64,000 nt of DNA, from NCBI RefSeq assembly GCF_014334135.1, contig NZ_CP060497.1:2356001-2420000 (forward strand), read 5' to 3'. The notes below the pieces were generated by a model. The model was not told the origin of the DNA, did not search any database, and worked only from the letters and a program-made list of their open reading frames with translations. The stretch comes from Olivibacter sp. SDN3. Lineage in GTDB: Bacteria; Bacteroidota; Bacteroidia; Sphingobacteriales; Sphingobacteriaceae. Each line of letters opens with the position of its first letter. The first letter of the stretch is position 1. The position numbers were made by a program, and so were the translations under genes. Below are positions 1 to 8,043 of the stretch, one piece after another.

Positions 1-96
1 GGTGAAAATGCTATGAAACTGATAAAAGATAGGCAACGAATTCACGTGCATGGAACGGATGGATATATAGAGATTCTATCACATTCCCATGTCTAA
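1..96 (+). CDS. C-terminal end of an unrecognised gene (cut by window edge)
   Basis: The first 32 codons are open from the window edge and end in a TAA at 94-96. The 31 visible residues end in the short His-containing tail LSHSHV. The next gene lies on the opposite strand and ends at 247, so the two would be convergent. Too little is visible to assign a family, and it could be a chance open frame. Confidence 0.3.
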   Translation, partial: GENAMKLIKDRQRIHVHGTDGYIEILSHSHV

Positions 97-246
97 GTCT
101 TCGTCATAAGACAACCCTAGGTCTGGTTTATTTCTTTCTTCTATTTTCGCAAAGCGGAAGTAATGGCCTCTAAGCCTCACTATATAATTGAATTTAATTT
201 TGGCTTACCTATTAACTACTTTCTTTTATTTCACTATTATGCAGTT

Positions 247-2607
247 TTATTCATCGCGTAAGGAATCTACTGGATTTACTATCGCCGCCTTTATTGCTTG
301 CCAGCTTACTGTCAGCAACGTAATCACCAGCGCAGCTAATCCGGCTACGGTAAACATCCACCATTCTACCTCAATGCGGTAGGCGAAGCTATTCAACCAA
401 CTGCTTGCTGCCCACCAAGCTATGGGCACTGCAACTAAAACAGCAGCAAGCACCAGTTTAACAAAGTCTTTTGACAGCAACGCCACCATTCCCGCCACCG
501 ATGCACCCAGTACCTTCCGGATACCAATTTCTTTTATTCGTCTTGTCGTCATCAAGGCCACCAAGCCATATAAACCAAGGGAGGAAATTAGTATGGCCAG
601 TAAAGTGAAATAGCTAAATAGATACATGGTTATGGTATCTTTTCGATATTGTGCCGCGTACGCATCGTCCAAAAAAATATAGTCAAAAACTTTATCTGGA
701 AAGAGACGATGCCATAATGTCTTTACCTTAACTAAATCTTTTGGTTGTATTTTTATAGAAATAAACCAAGGTGCGTCCGTCCGATAGATCATAACCAAGG
801 GTTCTACCAGGTTATGCATGGATTGGTAGTAGAAATTCTTTACGACGCCCACTACCTCTCCTTTACGGTCAAATCCCGTCTCCAAAGGCTGGCCTATCGG
901 GTCAGACCATCCCATAACACGAACAAAAGCCTCATTTACCAAAAATGCTTGCTGCTTATCCGTAAGAAGGCTATCGGATAGGTTTCTGCCTTCCAATAAT
1001 TGGATCTGAAAAAAGGGTACAAAATCAGTATCAACGAAAAAATAATTGCAAAACAAATGGCGTTGTTCACCATTGCTCATACCTAAAGTGGTCGCTAGTG
1101 CGACGTCTTCTCCTTGCACGCCATTCCCCATGGTTATTGACCGTACTTCGGGTAGTTGTTGTAAGGCTTCGTAGAGACCATTCACCTTACTTCGATTTAC
1201 TTCATCTGTGGGAAGCCTTATGCTCACGGCCTGATGGACATTAAATGCCTGATCTGCATTTGTGACGTATTTCATTTGCCTGTATACCACTAATGTGCTT
1301 GTTATCAGTACGATGGTGATAACAAACTGCACCACAACGATACTTTTTCGCAAAGAAATGCCCTTCAAGCCTGTATCCCGCTTCCCTTTCAATACATCAA
1401 TAGGGCTGTAGCCTGATAGCACTAATGCCGGGTAAAGTGACGTCAGAACGGTCGTGAGCACAAATGTGCCGATCAAAAACAACATATAGTCCTGCAAACG
1501 GAATGAAAGTTTTGTATCGAGCAGATGATTGAAATAAGGAATTAGCAGCAGCACGAGTCCAAAGGCAACAGTCCAAGCCAATCCGATAAGTAGAAATGAT
1601 TCGATAACAAATTGACTTATCAATTGTAACCATCGGGCACCGCTTACTTTTCGAACACCCACTTCTTTCCCTCGTTCTGCCGCTTTGGCGGTAGATAGGT
1701 TGATATAGTTAAGTAGCGCAATAACTAAGATGAATAATGCCAATAAAAAGAAGACATAGTTGAATAGCTTGTTGCCCTTAGGTGTATCCATCTGCTTTCC
1801 TTGGCTGAAATGTACATCTGCAAGTGCCTCAACCAAGAAGCGTGCACGGTAACCCGTTGCGCCCCATTCATCCAGCTCAGGTTGTACATATTGCTTGGCC
1901 AGACGTTCCAATGATTGCTCGAAGAGCCGCAAATTCACCTGTTCTCTAAAAAGGACGAAGGTATATACCGGGAAATCGTCTTCCATCCAAGAAGTTGTTT
2001 CGGAAAAGTTTGCTGAAAGTAAGCCTTTAATATGGAGATCTGAGTTGGCGGGTTGATTTGCTACGACTGCAGTAACCCGCTTGGGTTGTCCGTCGCAGAT
2101 AATCGTTTGCCCAAGGGCATGCTCCGGCATGTTGAAATATTTGTTTGCCATACTTTCGGTCAACACGATACTGTTTGGCATCGTCAACGCATCAACCTCG
2201 TTTCCGGCTATTACCGAAAACGAAAATACAGAGAAGATGCTTTGATCGGCTTGGTAAAAGCCTGGTTCACTGATCAACTCATTTTCATAGCTTATCGCTG
2301 CCGGTGATGATTCGAGGCGTACAACGGCCTCGACTTCAGGATACTCGCGTAATAACGCGTCAGCAAGGGGGTAAGGGGAGGTGGCAAGGGATAAGTCATC
2401 CGACTCTGGGGTATGTATAATAGATGTTATCCGTGCTATTCGGTCATGGTGTTTATTGTGTTTATCGTAGGTGAGCTCATACCGCACAAATAGGAAAATG
2501 AGTAGACAGGCTGCAACACCAATTGCCAGACCAACAATATGGATGAAGGAGTGTAGTCTGTGTTTACTCAGATTCCGCCAGGCGATTTTGAGATGATTCC
2601 GTATCAT
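247..2607 (-). CDS. FtsX/MacB-type ABC transporter permease
   Basis: A 786-aa inner-membrane permease of the large Bacteroidota FtsX-like family. These proteins usually pair with a separate ATPase to extrude peptides, lipids or drugs. The N-terminus (residues 1-45) has the typical IAWRNL start followed by a membrane segment, and a MacB-like periplasmic domain follows. A first FtsX domain lies around residues 285-410 (NYINLSTAKAAERGKEVGVRK, a hallmark of the family) and a second at the C-terminus (RIKEIGIRKVLGAS, then two membrane segments). The length is normal for the two-FtsX-domain form. No ATPase gene is adjacent. A sigma-54-like promoter and a dyad lie upstream. The substrate is unknown. 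Confidence 0.93.
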   Translation of the reverse strand: MIRNHLKIAWRNLSKHRLHSFIHIVGLAIGVAACLLIFLFVRYELTYDKHNKHHDRIARITSIIHTPESDDLSLATSPYPLADALLREYPEVEAVVRLESSPAAISYENELISEPGFYQADQSIFSVFSFSVIAGNEVDALTMPNSIVLTESMANKYFNMPEHALGQTIICDGQPKRVTAVVANQPANSDLHIKGLLSANFSETTSWMEDDFPVYTFVLFREQVNLRLFEQSLERLAKQYVQPELDEWGATGYRARFLVEALADVHFSQGKQMDTPKGNKLFNYVFFLLALFILVIALLNYINLSTAKAAERGKEVGVRKVSGARWLQLISQFVIESFLLIGLAWTVAFGLVLLLIPYFNHLLDTKLSFRLQDYMLFLIGTFVLTTVLTSLYPALVLSGYSPIDVLKGKRDTGLKGISLRKSIVVVQFVITIVLITSTLVVYRQMKYVTNADQAFNVHQAVSIRLPTDEVNRSKVNGLYEALQQLPEVRSITMGNGVQGEDVALATTLGMSNGEQRHLFCNYFFVDTDFVPFFQIQLLEGRNLSDSLLTDKQQAFLVNEAFVRVMGWSDPIGQPLETGFDRKGEVVGVVKNFYYQSMHNLVEPLVMIYRTDAPWFISIKIQPKDLVKVKTLWHRLFPDKVFDYIFLDDAYAAQYRKDTITMYLFSYFTLLAILISSLGLYGLVALMTTRRIKEIGIRKVLGASVAGMVALLSKDFVKLVLAAVLVAVPIAWWAASSWLNSFAYRIEVEWWMFTVAGLAALVITLLTVSWQAIKAAIVNPVDSLRDE

Positions 2608-2642
2608 GGTATTTCCGTTTATCTGAATTGCGGTAAAAAAGC

Positions 2643-2659
2643 TACAACTAACTTGCCAA
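2643..2659 (-). promoter_or_regulatory. Possible sigma-54 (-24/-12) promoter of the FtsX permease
   Basis: Read on the minus strand, TGGCAA, five bases, then TTGTA resembles the TGGCAC-N5-TTGCA sigma-54 consensus, with the GG and the TTG in the right spacing. It would start transcription near 2632, about 25 nt before the ATG at 2607. Two mismatches (C to A and C to T) make this a moderate call. Confidence 0.4.
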
Positions 2660-2711
2660 TGTAGAAAAGTATGATGGGACTGGGAAAATGGATATCCAGT
2701 TGCTTCAGCAG

Positions 2712-2750
2712 GTGTCCGAATTCAGACGGCAAGTGTTCGGATTCGGACAC
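2712..2750. promoter_or_regulatory. Dyad upstream of the FtsX permease (possible enhancer site)
   Basis: GTGTCCGAAT at 2712-2721 and its exact reverse complement ATTCGGACAC at 2741-2750 lie about 55-95 bp upstream of the sigma-54-like promoter. This is a normal distance for a bacterial enhancer-binding protein site. The right half also forms a near-palindrome centred at about 2741. No NtrC-family regulator is encoded in the window. Confidence 0.45.
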
Positions 2751-2947
2751 TTTGTGTACTGCTGAGTTAATCTTTTTTGACGATCAGGGAATTTTTAAGT
2801 ACACTCGATTGCCTTACATTACCACTTAATTTAAGTTGTAGATCATAAAATTTGAGGCGATTTTGGATGAAAATGGTGTTTTTTTACAGACAGTAACGTC
2901 TCATAACGCGATGGCTTGAAATGTTGGACAATTTAAAATTTCATGTT

Positions 2948-3180
2948 ATGCGGAAGAGATTCTTCACTTTGTCCCTTCTTTTTCCTTTCTTTACATACGC
3001 ATTCATTACAGGGGTTAAACACGGATGGCCTTAGTATCCTACATTAATGAGCAAGGAGATGTAACTGAGGTTTGTGTCGGAACGAATAAAAAGAATGACA
3101 AAGGCGACTACCGCGACTACTATGGGCAAGTTCCCTATCTTTGGTGTACTGTTGCTCTTTTGGAGGAAATAACTGATTGA
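2948..3180 (+). pseudogene. Internally deleted GH105/GH88-like glycoside hydrolase remnant
   Basis: An ATG at 2948 begins a signal-peptide-like stretch (MRKRFFTLSLLFPFFTYAF). It runs into GVKHGW and then a TAG at 3032. One frame over, from about 3025, the text continues as LVSYINEQGDVTEVCVGTN and later GQVPYLWCTVALLEE, ending in a TGA at 3178-3180. That tail matches my recollection of the C-terminus of unsaturated rhamnogalacturonyl hydrolases (GH105). A functional enzyme has about 380 residues, so roughly 300 are missing and one base is lost at the 3026-3034 junction. Head and tail are both kept, so this is an internal deletion rather than an end truncation. Confidence 0.65.
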
Positions 3181-3189
3181 TTCGATTAG

Positions 3190-3696
3190 CTACTTACTTC
3201 CGGGATTTTCTTCGTACGTTGGTCCGTAAAGACCTGGTACTTTATTGCCGGTGGCGCGCAAGTAAACGACCATTTCGCCACGATGGTGATAAACATGATT
3301 GAAAAGAAAACTGCGGAGCACAATACTCCGGGGCATCGGGCCAAGCACGGTACGATCGCCAATTTTCATGGTCCACTGGTCCTGTAAATTTTCTTCGGTA
3401 GTCGCGTTCAGTGCAGCCCTGGATTTTTCAACGTTTTTCTCAAAAAGATCAAGAGTAGTTTTGATGTCTGCAGGCTCTCCACGCCCAAGGTGATCAGCTG
3501 CCAAATCATATACATCTTGGCTGAGTGTTCCTACATACCAGTAATATATCGTGGCAATATGCTGTGCAAGTTCGCCCATTGTCCATGAAATTGGAGAGGG
3601 TTTGTAATTGATATCTTTTTCAGGTACAGCCTGTAATAATTTTCTTGTGCTTTTTACCTCTTGTTCAAATTCAGCAATTAAGGATTGTAGTATCAT
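3190..3696 (-). CDS. DinB-like superfamily protein
   Basis: A 168-aa four-helix-bundle protein of the DinB/DUF664 type. The putative metal ligands are visible: a His in GELAQHIA near residue 47 and the HVYHHRGEM motif near residue 136. The length is typical for the family. Members act as bacillithiol- or glutathione-like S-transferases or are uncharacterised damage-inducible proteins. It starts at an ATG (3696) after an A/T-rich leader, and its stop lies 9 nt from the end of the convergent GH105 remnant. The substrate cannot be inferred. Confidence 0.85.
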   Translation of the reverse strand: MILQSLIAEFEQEVKSTRKLLQAVPEKDINYKPSPISWTMGELAQHIATIYYWYVGTLSQDVYDLAADHLGRGEPADIKTTLDLFEKNVEKSRAALNATTEENLQDQWTMKIGDRTVLGPMPRSIVLRSFLFNHVYHHRGEMVVYLRATGNKVPGLYGPTYEENPGSK

Positions 3697-4427
3697 AAAA
3701 GGTTATTTTTCACAAACTTAGATAAAATGCCCAGCATTCGCGAATACCAACAAAAATAAATTCAGATCAGCAATTGTTTTCTTTTTAACAGTATTTATCC
3801 GTTTCTCTGCATTAACGTTATCCCTCTAAATGTGCATCGAGGCCTATTTTATCTTAAGTTACCTTTGATTATCCACCATAAACAACCATTTACAGATGTT
3901 ATATAATAATAAGGTGAAGAAGGCACATAGACCGTACACTGCATAAAGTGAGTATCCATAACCATTCAATTCGCAACCTAAACAGCTAACCAATCTTACT
4001 TAAAAACTGGTGTACTTTGCCTCGGAATTACTGGTACATATTGGGAATAGTGTTGTACTTTGGAGCGGAATATCCATACCTTTTTCATTCATTTCGTCTG
4101 TGGATTGTGTATAGATAAAATGGTGTTACCAGATGAAAAATCCATTAAATGTAATCTCTTTATCGTAACCTAATTTTGAATATATCGTCAATTTTATTGT
4201 CACTTTGGGCTTGAATTGTTTTTTGGAAAATTAAGGATAGCGTTATCAGGAGTATGTTTATTTTCATATAGTTTTGGTGATTTACTTCATATAGCTATCA
4301 AATATGCTTTATTACATCAAAGGGTAAATCTAATTTTTCTTATAAAAAATCACTATCAGCATTAGCCTTTACCATGACTAAATCTTATTAGTGACCAATT
4401 CTTATCCGATAAAACCGTTAAACCGGC
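3697..4427. other. Non-coding or decayed stretch
   Basis: About 730 A/T-rich bases between the DinB and methyltransferase genes. Only short open frames occur and none resembles a known family. I see no RNA gene, repeat or clear promoter. Confidence 0.5.
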
Positions 4428-5051
4428 TTACCGGATCTTTCTGCATTTAATTAAAAAGAATGGATAATTTTCTATGACTTCCTTGATTTCGAATAATCCG
4501 ACCTTGCTAAACTCTTCGGTGATCGATTTTCTATCATAAAAGAACATTTTTACCCCACCGAATATTTCGTACCGATCCTTGCTGAGAAATTTGCCTTTGC
4601 CATAAGTGGGGGCTTCTTTGGAAATAGCTGTAAACACCATGTATCCATTGTCCATTAGTTGATTATAGCAATCAGCAATCAATTTTTTTCTTTCCACACG
4701 GTTCAGTAAATGAATTAAAGCATAGCAAAATATTCCATCATATAAGGAATTGTCAAATGGCATATCGGTTACGGAACCATGATAGATCGTCAGAGCTGTT
4801 CCATAATGTTTTCTTGCCATTTCAATAGCCGTTTGCGATATCTCAATCCCTGTTACGGCTATTCCATTATCTTTGAAAATTTGTGCATTCCGCCCATAAC
4901 CGATTCCAGGAATAAGTATGTTTTTCACTGATTTTTCAAGGAAAAAATCCTTTACCAATATGGCAGAATTGGATGGCTCAAAACCCCACATTTCCTGTTT
5001 CTCAACAAAGCTTTTTTCCCAAAATTCAGTTTTGCCGTTCGCGTTTATCAT
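4428..5051 (-). CDS. Class I SAM-dependent methyltransferase
   Basis: A 207-aa Rossmann-fold methyltransferase. Motif I is GIGYGRNAQIF (about residues 49-59), followed by VTGIEIS ending in the acidic residue of motif II, and the motif IV region reads YDGIFCYALIHLL. The N-terminus (WEKSFVEKQEMWGFEPS) resembles the TehB or thiopurine-methyltransferase-like small detoxifying enzymes, but the substrate is not determinable. The length is normal. The ATG at 5051 is the only good start. Confidence 0.85.
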   Translation of the reverse strand: MINANGKTEFWEKSFVEKQEMWGFEPSNSAILVKDFFLEKSVKNILIPGIGYGRNAQIFKDNGIAVTGIEISQTAIEMARKHYGTALTIYHGSVTDMPFDNSLYDGIFCYALIHLLNRVERKKLIADCYNQLMDNGYMVFTAISKEAPTYGKGKFLSKDRYEIFGGVKMFFYDRKSITEEFSKVGLFEIKEVIENYPFFLIKCRKIR

Positions 5052-5350
5052 AAGTGTTTCTCAGTATTTTGTCAAGTTACGTATTTTGCCAATTTATAGC
5101 AGCATCTGCTTTGTACAAATATACCGATAATGATTGCTAGAATAAGGTATATATCTTTACGATAAATCATAATAATCTCCGAGCTTGCGTTGGTTGATAT
5201 AGTTTTTTTATAGAGGCTTTTTATTTTATGATAATTGTAAAATATATAACTCAGCATACCCTTTCGTTTGTCGTAGTTGGTCCAGTCAAAGTTTAACATC
5301 ATGCTTCTGGGCTAAACGCTCTTTCTCTTTGTCTGCCAAGTTTACCTGGG

Positions 5351-5494
5351 TCAACAATATTCTGCATTTCCCCCTCGTTCTATGATGCCATATTGGTAGG
5401 GTCGAGTTAGTTTATAGGTAATCTCAAATCCCAATATTTCCCAAAAGGATAGGGTTTCTTTTATCAATATGCAAGGTAAAGTAGGAATTGTCAC
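5351..5494 (-). pseudogene. N-terminal fragment of a VOC (glyoxalase/bleomycin-resistance) protein
   Basis: A GTG at 5494, preceded by AAAGGAG, starts a 47-aa frame reading MTIPTLP, then KETLSFWEILGFEITYK and YGIIERGG, and stops at 5351. This is the first beta-alpha-beta half of a VOC domain, which normally needs about 120 residues. The metal- and substrate-binding second half is missing. A different 51-aa frame overlaps it (5424-5579) and is probably spurious. Confidence 0.55.
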
Positions 5495-5579
5495 CTACTC
5501 CTTTTGATGCTTTACATGCTCCATGTTCTTTTAAAATTTTGTTTACTGCAAACATAAGGGCTTTAGCATTTAGTACCAT

Positions 5580-5605
5580 CTTTATATACTTTTTTGTATA
5601 TAAAG
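5580..5605. repeat. Perfect TATATAC/GTATATA inverted repeat
   Basis: CTTTATATAC (5580-5589), six T, then GTATATAAAG (5596-5605) form a perfect dyad just upstream of the VOC fragment on the minus strand. Its symmetry and short spacer look like a dimeric repressor operator. As RNA it could also form a weak hairpin. Confidence 0.5.
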
Positions 5606-5667
5606 GAAAAATGAAATAAAGGTTATCAAACTTTCGGTTTTTTAGTTGAAAGTCAGGCTATAGACCA

Positions 5668-6021
5668 TCAATCAGAACTTCGATCAACGCCTGCTTCGTT
5701 CATCAGCGAAATACCGTACGTTGTCAATTGGTCAATAACAGGCAAGGCTCTTATGGCTTTTTCGGTAAGTTGATATTCTACCCTTGGGGGTTTCTCTAGA
5801 AAGGAGTGTCTGGTGAGCATATTTTTATTTTCCAATTCCCGTAACTGGGTGATCAGCATCTTATCTGAAATGTGTGGTATAGACTTTTTCAAATCGCCAT
5901 ATCGCATTGAACCGTTTCGAAGGCACAACAGGATTGGAATTTTCCAAGTTCCGCCTATATGTGCCATTGCAAACTCAACAGGACTGTAATACATTCTATT
6001 GTCGTACTGAAATTCTTTCAT
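5668..6021 (-). CDS. HxlR-family transcriptional regulator
   Basis: A 117-aa winged-helix protein of the HxlR type, normal for the family. The recognisable core is GGTWKIPILLCLRNG, then RYGDLKKSIPHISDKML (recognition-helix region), QLRELE and the wing PPRVEYQLTEKA. HxlR proteins bind DNA as dimers and often answer to electrophiles or quinones, usually controlling a neighbouring reductase or hydrolase. The likely targets here are the decayed VOC region or the detoxifying genes nearby. It has no conserved Cys at the extreme N-terminus, so the sensing mode is unclear. Confidence 0.9.
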   Translation of the reverse strand: MKEFQYDNRMYYSPVEFAMAHIGGTWKIPILLCLRNGSMRYGDLKKSIPHISDKMLITQLRELENKNMLTRHSFLEKPPRVEYQLTEKAIRALPVIDQLTTYGISLMNEAGVDRSSD

Positions 6022-6113
6022 AATATCGTCTCAAATTTGAAGTCCCACTAAACCGCTGAGCAGGAAGAAGGGGTACAATTTATGAAATTTTGTCGTCCCC
6101 TTTTGCACATAAG

Positions 6114-6185
6114 GGCGTTGAAGGTGTGATTCTTGCTAAGAATCTGAGAGGAGAAGAGCTGCTGCGAAAACTGGACGTATTTTGA
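6114..6185 (+). pseudogene. C-terminal scrap of a TlpA-like thiol-disulfide protein
   Basis: A 23-codon stretch reads GVEGVILAKNLRGEELLRKLD and ends in TGA at 6183-6185. It closely parallels the C-terminus of the complete TlpA protein at 55122-56252 (GRIIGRNLRGEELNQKLD). The rest of the gene is absent. It is evidence of a lost paralogue rather than a functional gene. Confidence 0.5.
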
Positions 6186-6316
6186 GGATTAGCATCAGAA
6201 TGATTGCACGGTGAAAGTCCGAATGTTTATAACGATTTCTCATTCTTGGATAGTTAAGACACGTTATAGAGGTAATGATCTATTTTATTCCATAAAAATA
6301 GCTGAATAGACTCAAG

Positions 6317-6751
6317 TCATTTTTTATAATGTATATAATCTGTGGCGATTGGTTCAATTTCACATTCTCTAAAATCTATTGCTATTTGTCCACGATGATA
6401 GGTGGAATGATTGATCATGTGAAATAGAATATCCTGTATTTTTCTTTGTACTTTACCATTGGAATATTGAATAACCTCGTTTAAAGAGTTTCCTTCAATA
6501 ATAGCATTTGTGTTTTCCTGGTTTAATTCCATCAGCTTAGCAAAATCGACAGGATTATGAACCTGCCAAATCTCGTAAATATTTGTTTTTCCCTGGATCC
6601 TTGAATTCCAGATCTCATGTGCGTTGAGAATATGGCAAAATACCTTTACTGATTCTTTTGAAACAATATATTGATTGGCTAAAAATGATTCAGCCAATTT
6701 CGTATTGAAGTGATTGTTATATTCAAATAGCTCTTTAAAAAAAGTTTTCAT
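6317..6751 (-). CDS. DinB-like superfamily protein
   Basis: A 144-aa DinB-fold protein. The three His positions typical of the metal site are seen in LNAHEIWN (about residue 45) and HMINHSTYHRGQIAIDF (about residues 111-127). The length is normal for the compact family members. It is only distantly similar to the DinB protein at 3190-3696. It starts at the ATG 6751. Immediately upstream on the same strand is a Rid fragment. The enzymatic role is unknown. Confidence 0.85.
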   Translation of the reverse strand: MKTFFKELFEYNNHFNTKLAESFLANQYIVSKESVKVFCHILNAHEIWNSRIQGKTNIYEIWQVHNPVDFAKLMELNQENTNAIIEGNSLNEVIQYSNGKVQRKIQDILFHMINHSTYHRGQIAIDFRECEIEPIATDYIHYKK

Positions 6752-6757
6752 ATAGCG

Positions 6758-6913
6758 TTACTGTTCTTTTGAAACTCTAGCTTTCATTTCAATCTCAATC
6801 ATCATTTCGGGCAATCCAAGTCCTTTTACGCCAATCCAATCTGCCTTCGAATAATGATTTGTGTAATTCTCGTTATTCTTTTCTTGGATTTCTCCGCCGT
6901 GCTGCTTACAAAC
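6758..6913 (-). pseudogene. C-terminal fragment of a Rid/YjgF-like protein
   Basis: A frame open from 6913 to the TAA at 6758-6760 reads HYSKADWIGVKGLGLPEMM followed by IEIEMKARV. This resembles the last strand-helix-strand of Rid (YjgF/YER057c/UK114) proteins, where a conserved LP-x-VEIE motif ends the fold. There is no start codon and the N-terminal two thirds are absent or frameshifted. It lies 6 nt upstream of the DinB gene. Confidence 0.45.
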
Positions 6914-6982
6914 TCAATACTGTGAAGCATAGCAAAGCTATTAAAGTTGCCTTAGAAAGTTTGTCCACTGAATTGATATATT

Positions 6983-7870
6983 TTACTTCAGTTGTTGTGT
7001 AAAGAAGTCTACGGTACGCTTCCATGCCAATTCTCCCGCTTCTTTGTCATAACGTGGCGTAGTATCGTTATGAAAACCGTGGTTGGTGCCCGGATAATGG
7101 TATACCGTGTATTCCTTGTTGTTGTTTTTCAATGCCTGTTCATAAGCAGGCCACCCTCCGTTCACGTTGGTGTCGTGTTCGGCAAAATGTAACTGTAGCG
7201 GCGCTTTGATGTTGGGAACGTCTTCTACAGGAGCCTGTGCTCCGTAAAAAGGCACGGCAGCAGTTAAGTCTGCAATCTGCGTAGCCATCATATTGGAAAT
7301 CCACCCGCCAAAGCAAAAACCCACTACACCTACCTTGCCCGTGCAAAATTCATTTTTTTGCAGATACTTAAATCCTGCAATAAAATCTTCCAGCATCTCG
7401 TTCCTATCACGTTCGCTTTGGAGGGCACGTCCATCGTCGTCATTACCGGGGTAACCGCCGAGTGGACTCAACGCATCTGGAGCTAGACTAACAAATCCTG
7501 CCAATGCTGCCCGCCTTGCCACATCTTCTATATATGGATTTAGGCCCCTGTTTTCGTGGATTACTACAATTCCGCCTAATTTTTTCTGGTTTCCACTCGG
7601 CATACACAAAAGTGCCCTGATGGTGCCTCCGCCTTTAGGTGAAGGGTAGTTGATATATGTTGTTTCTATTCTCGGGTCATCTGGTTGTACCTGTATGGTT
7701 CCTTTATAATCAGGATTCAGAAAACTCATCAGCGAGGCAACCGTCAATCCTCCCACGGCATAATAGGAAAGTTTCTGCATAAAGTCTCGCCGAGATAGCC
7801 GATTATGCGCATAATCATTATACAAGTCAAAAACTTCTTGGTTGATATCTTCTTTTTTCAGGTTTTGCAT
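6983..7870 (-). CDS. Exported dienelactone hydrolase-family protein
   Basis: A 295-aa alpha/beta hydrolase of the dienelactone hydrolase family. The N-terminus carries a twin-arginine motif (SRRDFMQKL, residues 26-34) and a hydrophobic stretch, so export through Tat is likely. The catalytic triad is visible as Cys186 in GFCFGG, Asp233 in EHDTNV and His264 in TNHGFH. The catalytic domain begins near residue 70. The family hydrolyses lactones and esters, and exported Bacteroidota members are mostly uncharacterised. It lies 104 bp from an IS256 element inserted upstream of its start, which may have separated it from its promoter. Confidence 0.92.
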   Translation of the reverse strand: MQNLKKEDINQEVFDLYNDYAHNRLSRRDFMQKLSYYAVGGLTVASLMSFLNPDYKGTIQVQPDDPRIETTYINYPSPKGGGTIRALLCMPSGNQKKLGGIVVIHENRGLNPYIEDVARRAALAGFVSLAPDALSPLGGYPGNDDDGRALQSERDRNEMLEDFIAGFKYLQKNEFCTGKVGVVGFCFGGWISNMMATQIADLTAAVPFYGAQAPVEDVPNIKAPLQLHFAEHDTNVNGGWPAYEQALKNNNKEYTVYHYPGTNHGFHNDTTPRYDKEAGELAWKRTVDFFTQQLK

Positions 7871-7997
7871 AGCAATAGCGATTTACAGGGTGAAAGTTCA
7901 AAAATTCAGGTCTAAAATACACATGTTAACAGAGAATACCATAGAACAATAGATATATGGCGGATAAACATTGAGGGAGTGTAAAACAAACTGTGTC

Positions 7998-8039
7998 AAT
8001 GGCTGAATTACCGCCCCGCGGGGCGGTAATTCAGCCATT
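7998..8039. terminator. Perfect 42-bp palindrome at the transposase 3' end
   Basis: The sequence from 7998 reads AATGGCTGAATTACCGCCCCG and is followed directly by its exact reverse complement, giving 21-bp arms with no loop. It ends 4 nt before the transposase stop codon at 8044. It would act as a strong bidirectional terminator or as a barrier to transcription entering the element. It lies just inside the left inverted repeat, so it might also take part in transposition. Confidence 0.6.
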
Positions 8040-8043
8040 TTGC

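Noticed and set aside
5072-5302. 76-codon minus-strand frame between the methyltransferase and the VOC fragment.
   Set aside because: Low-complexity, A/T-driven composition with no family resemblance.
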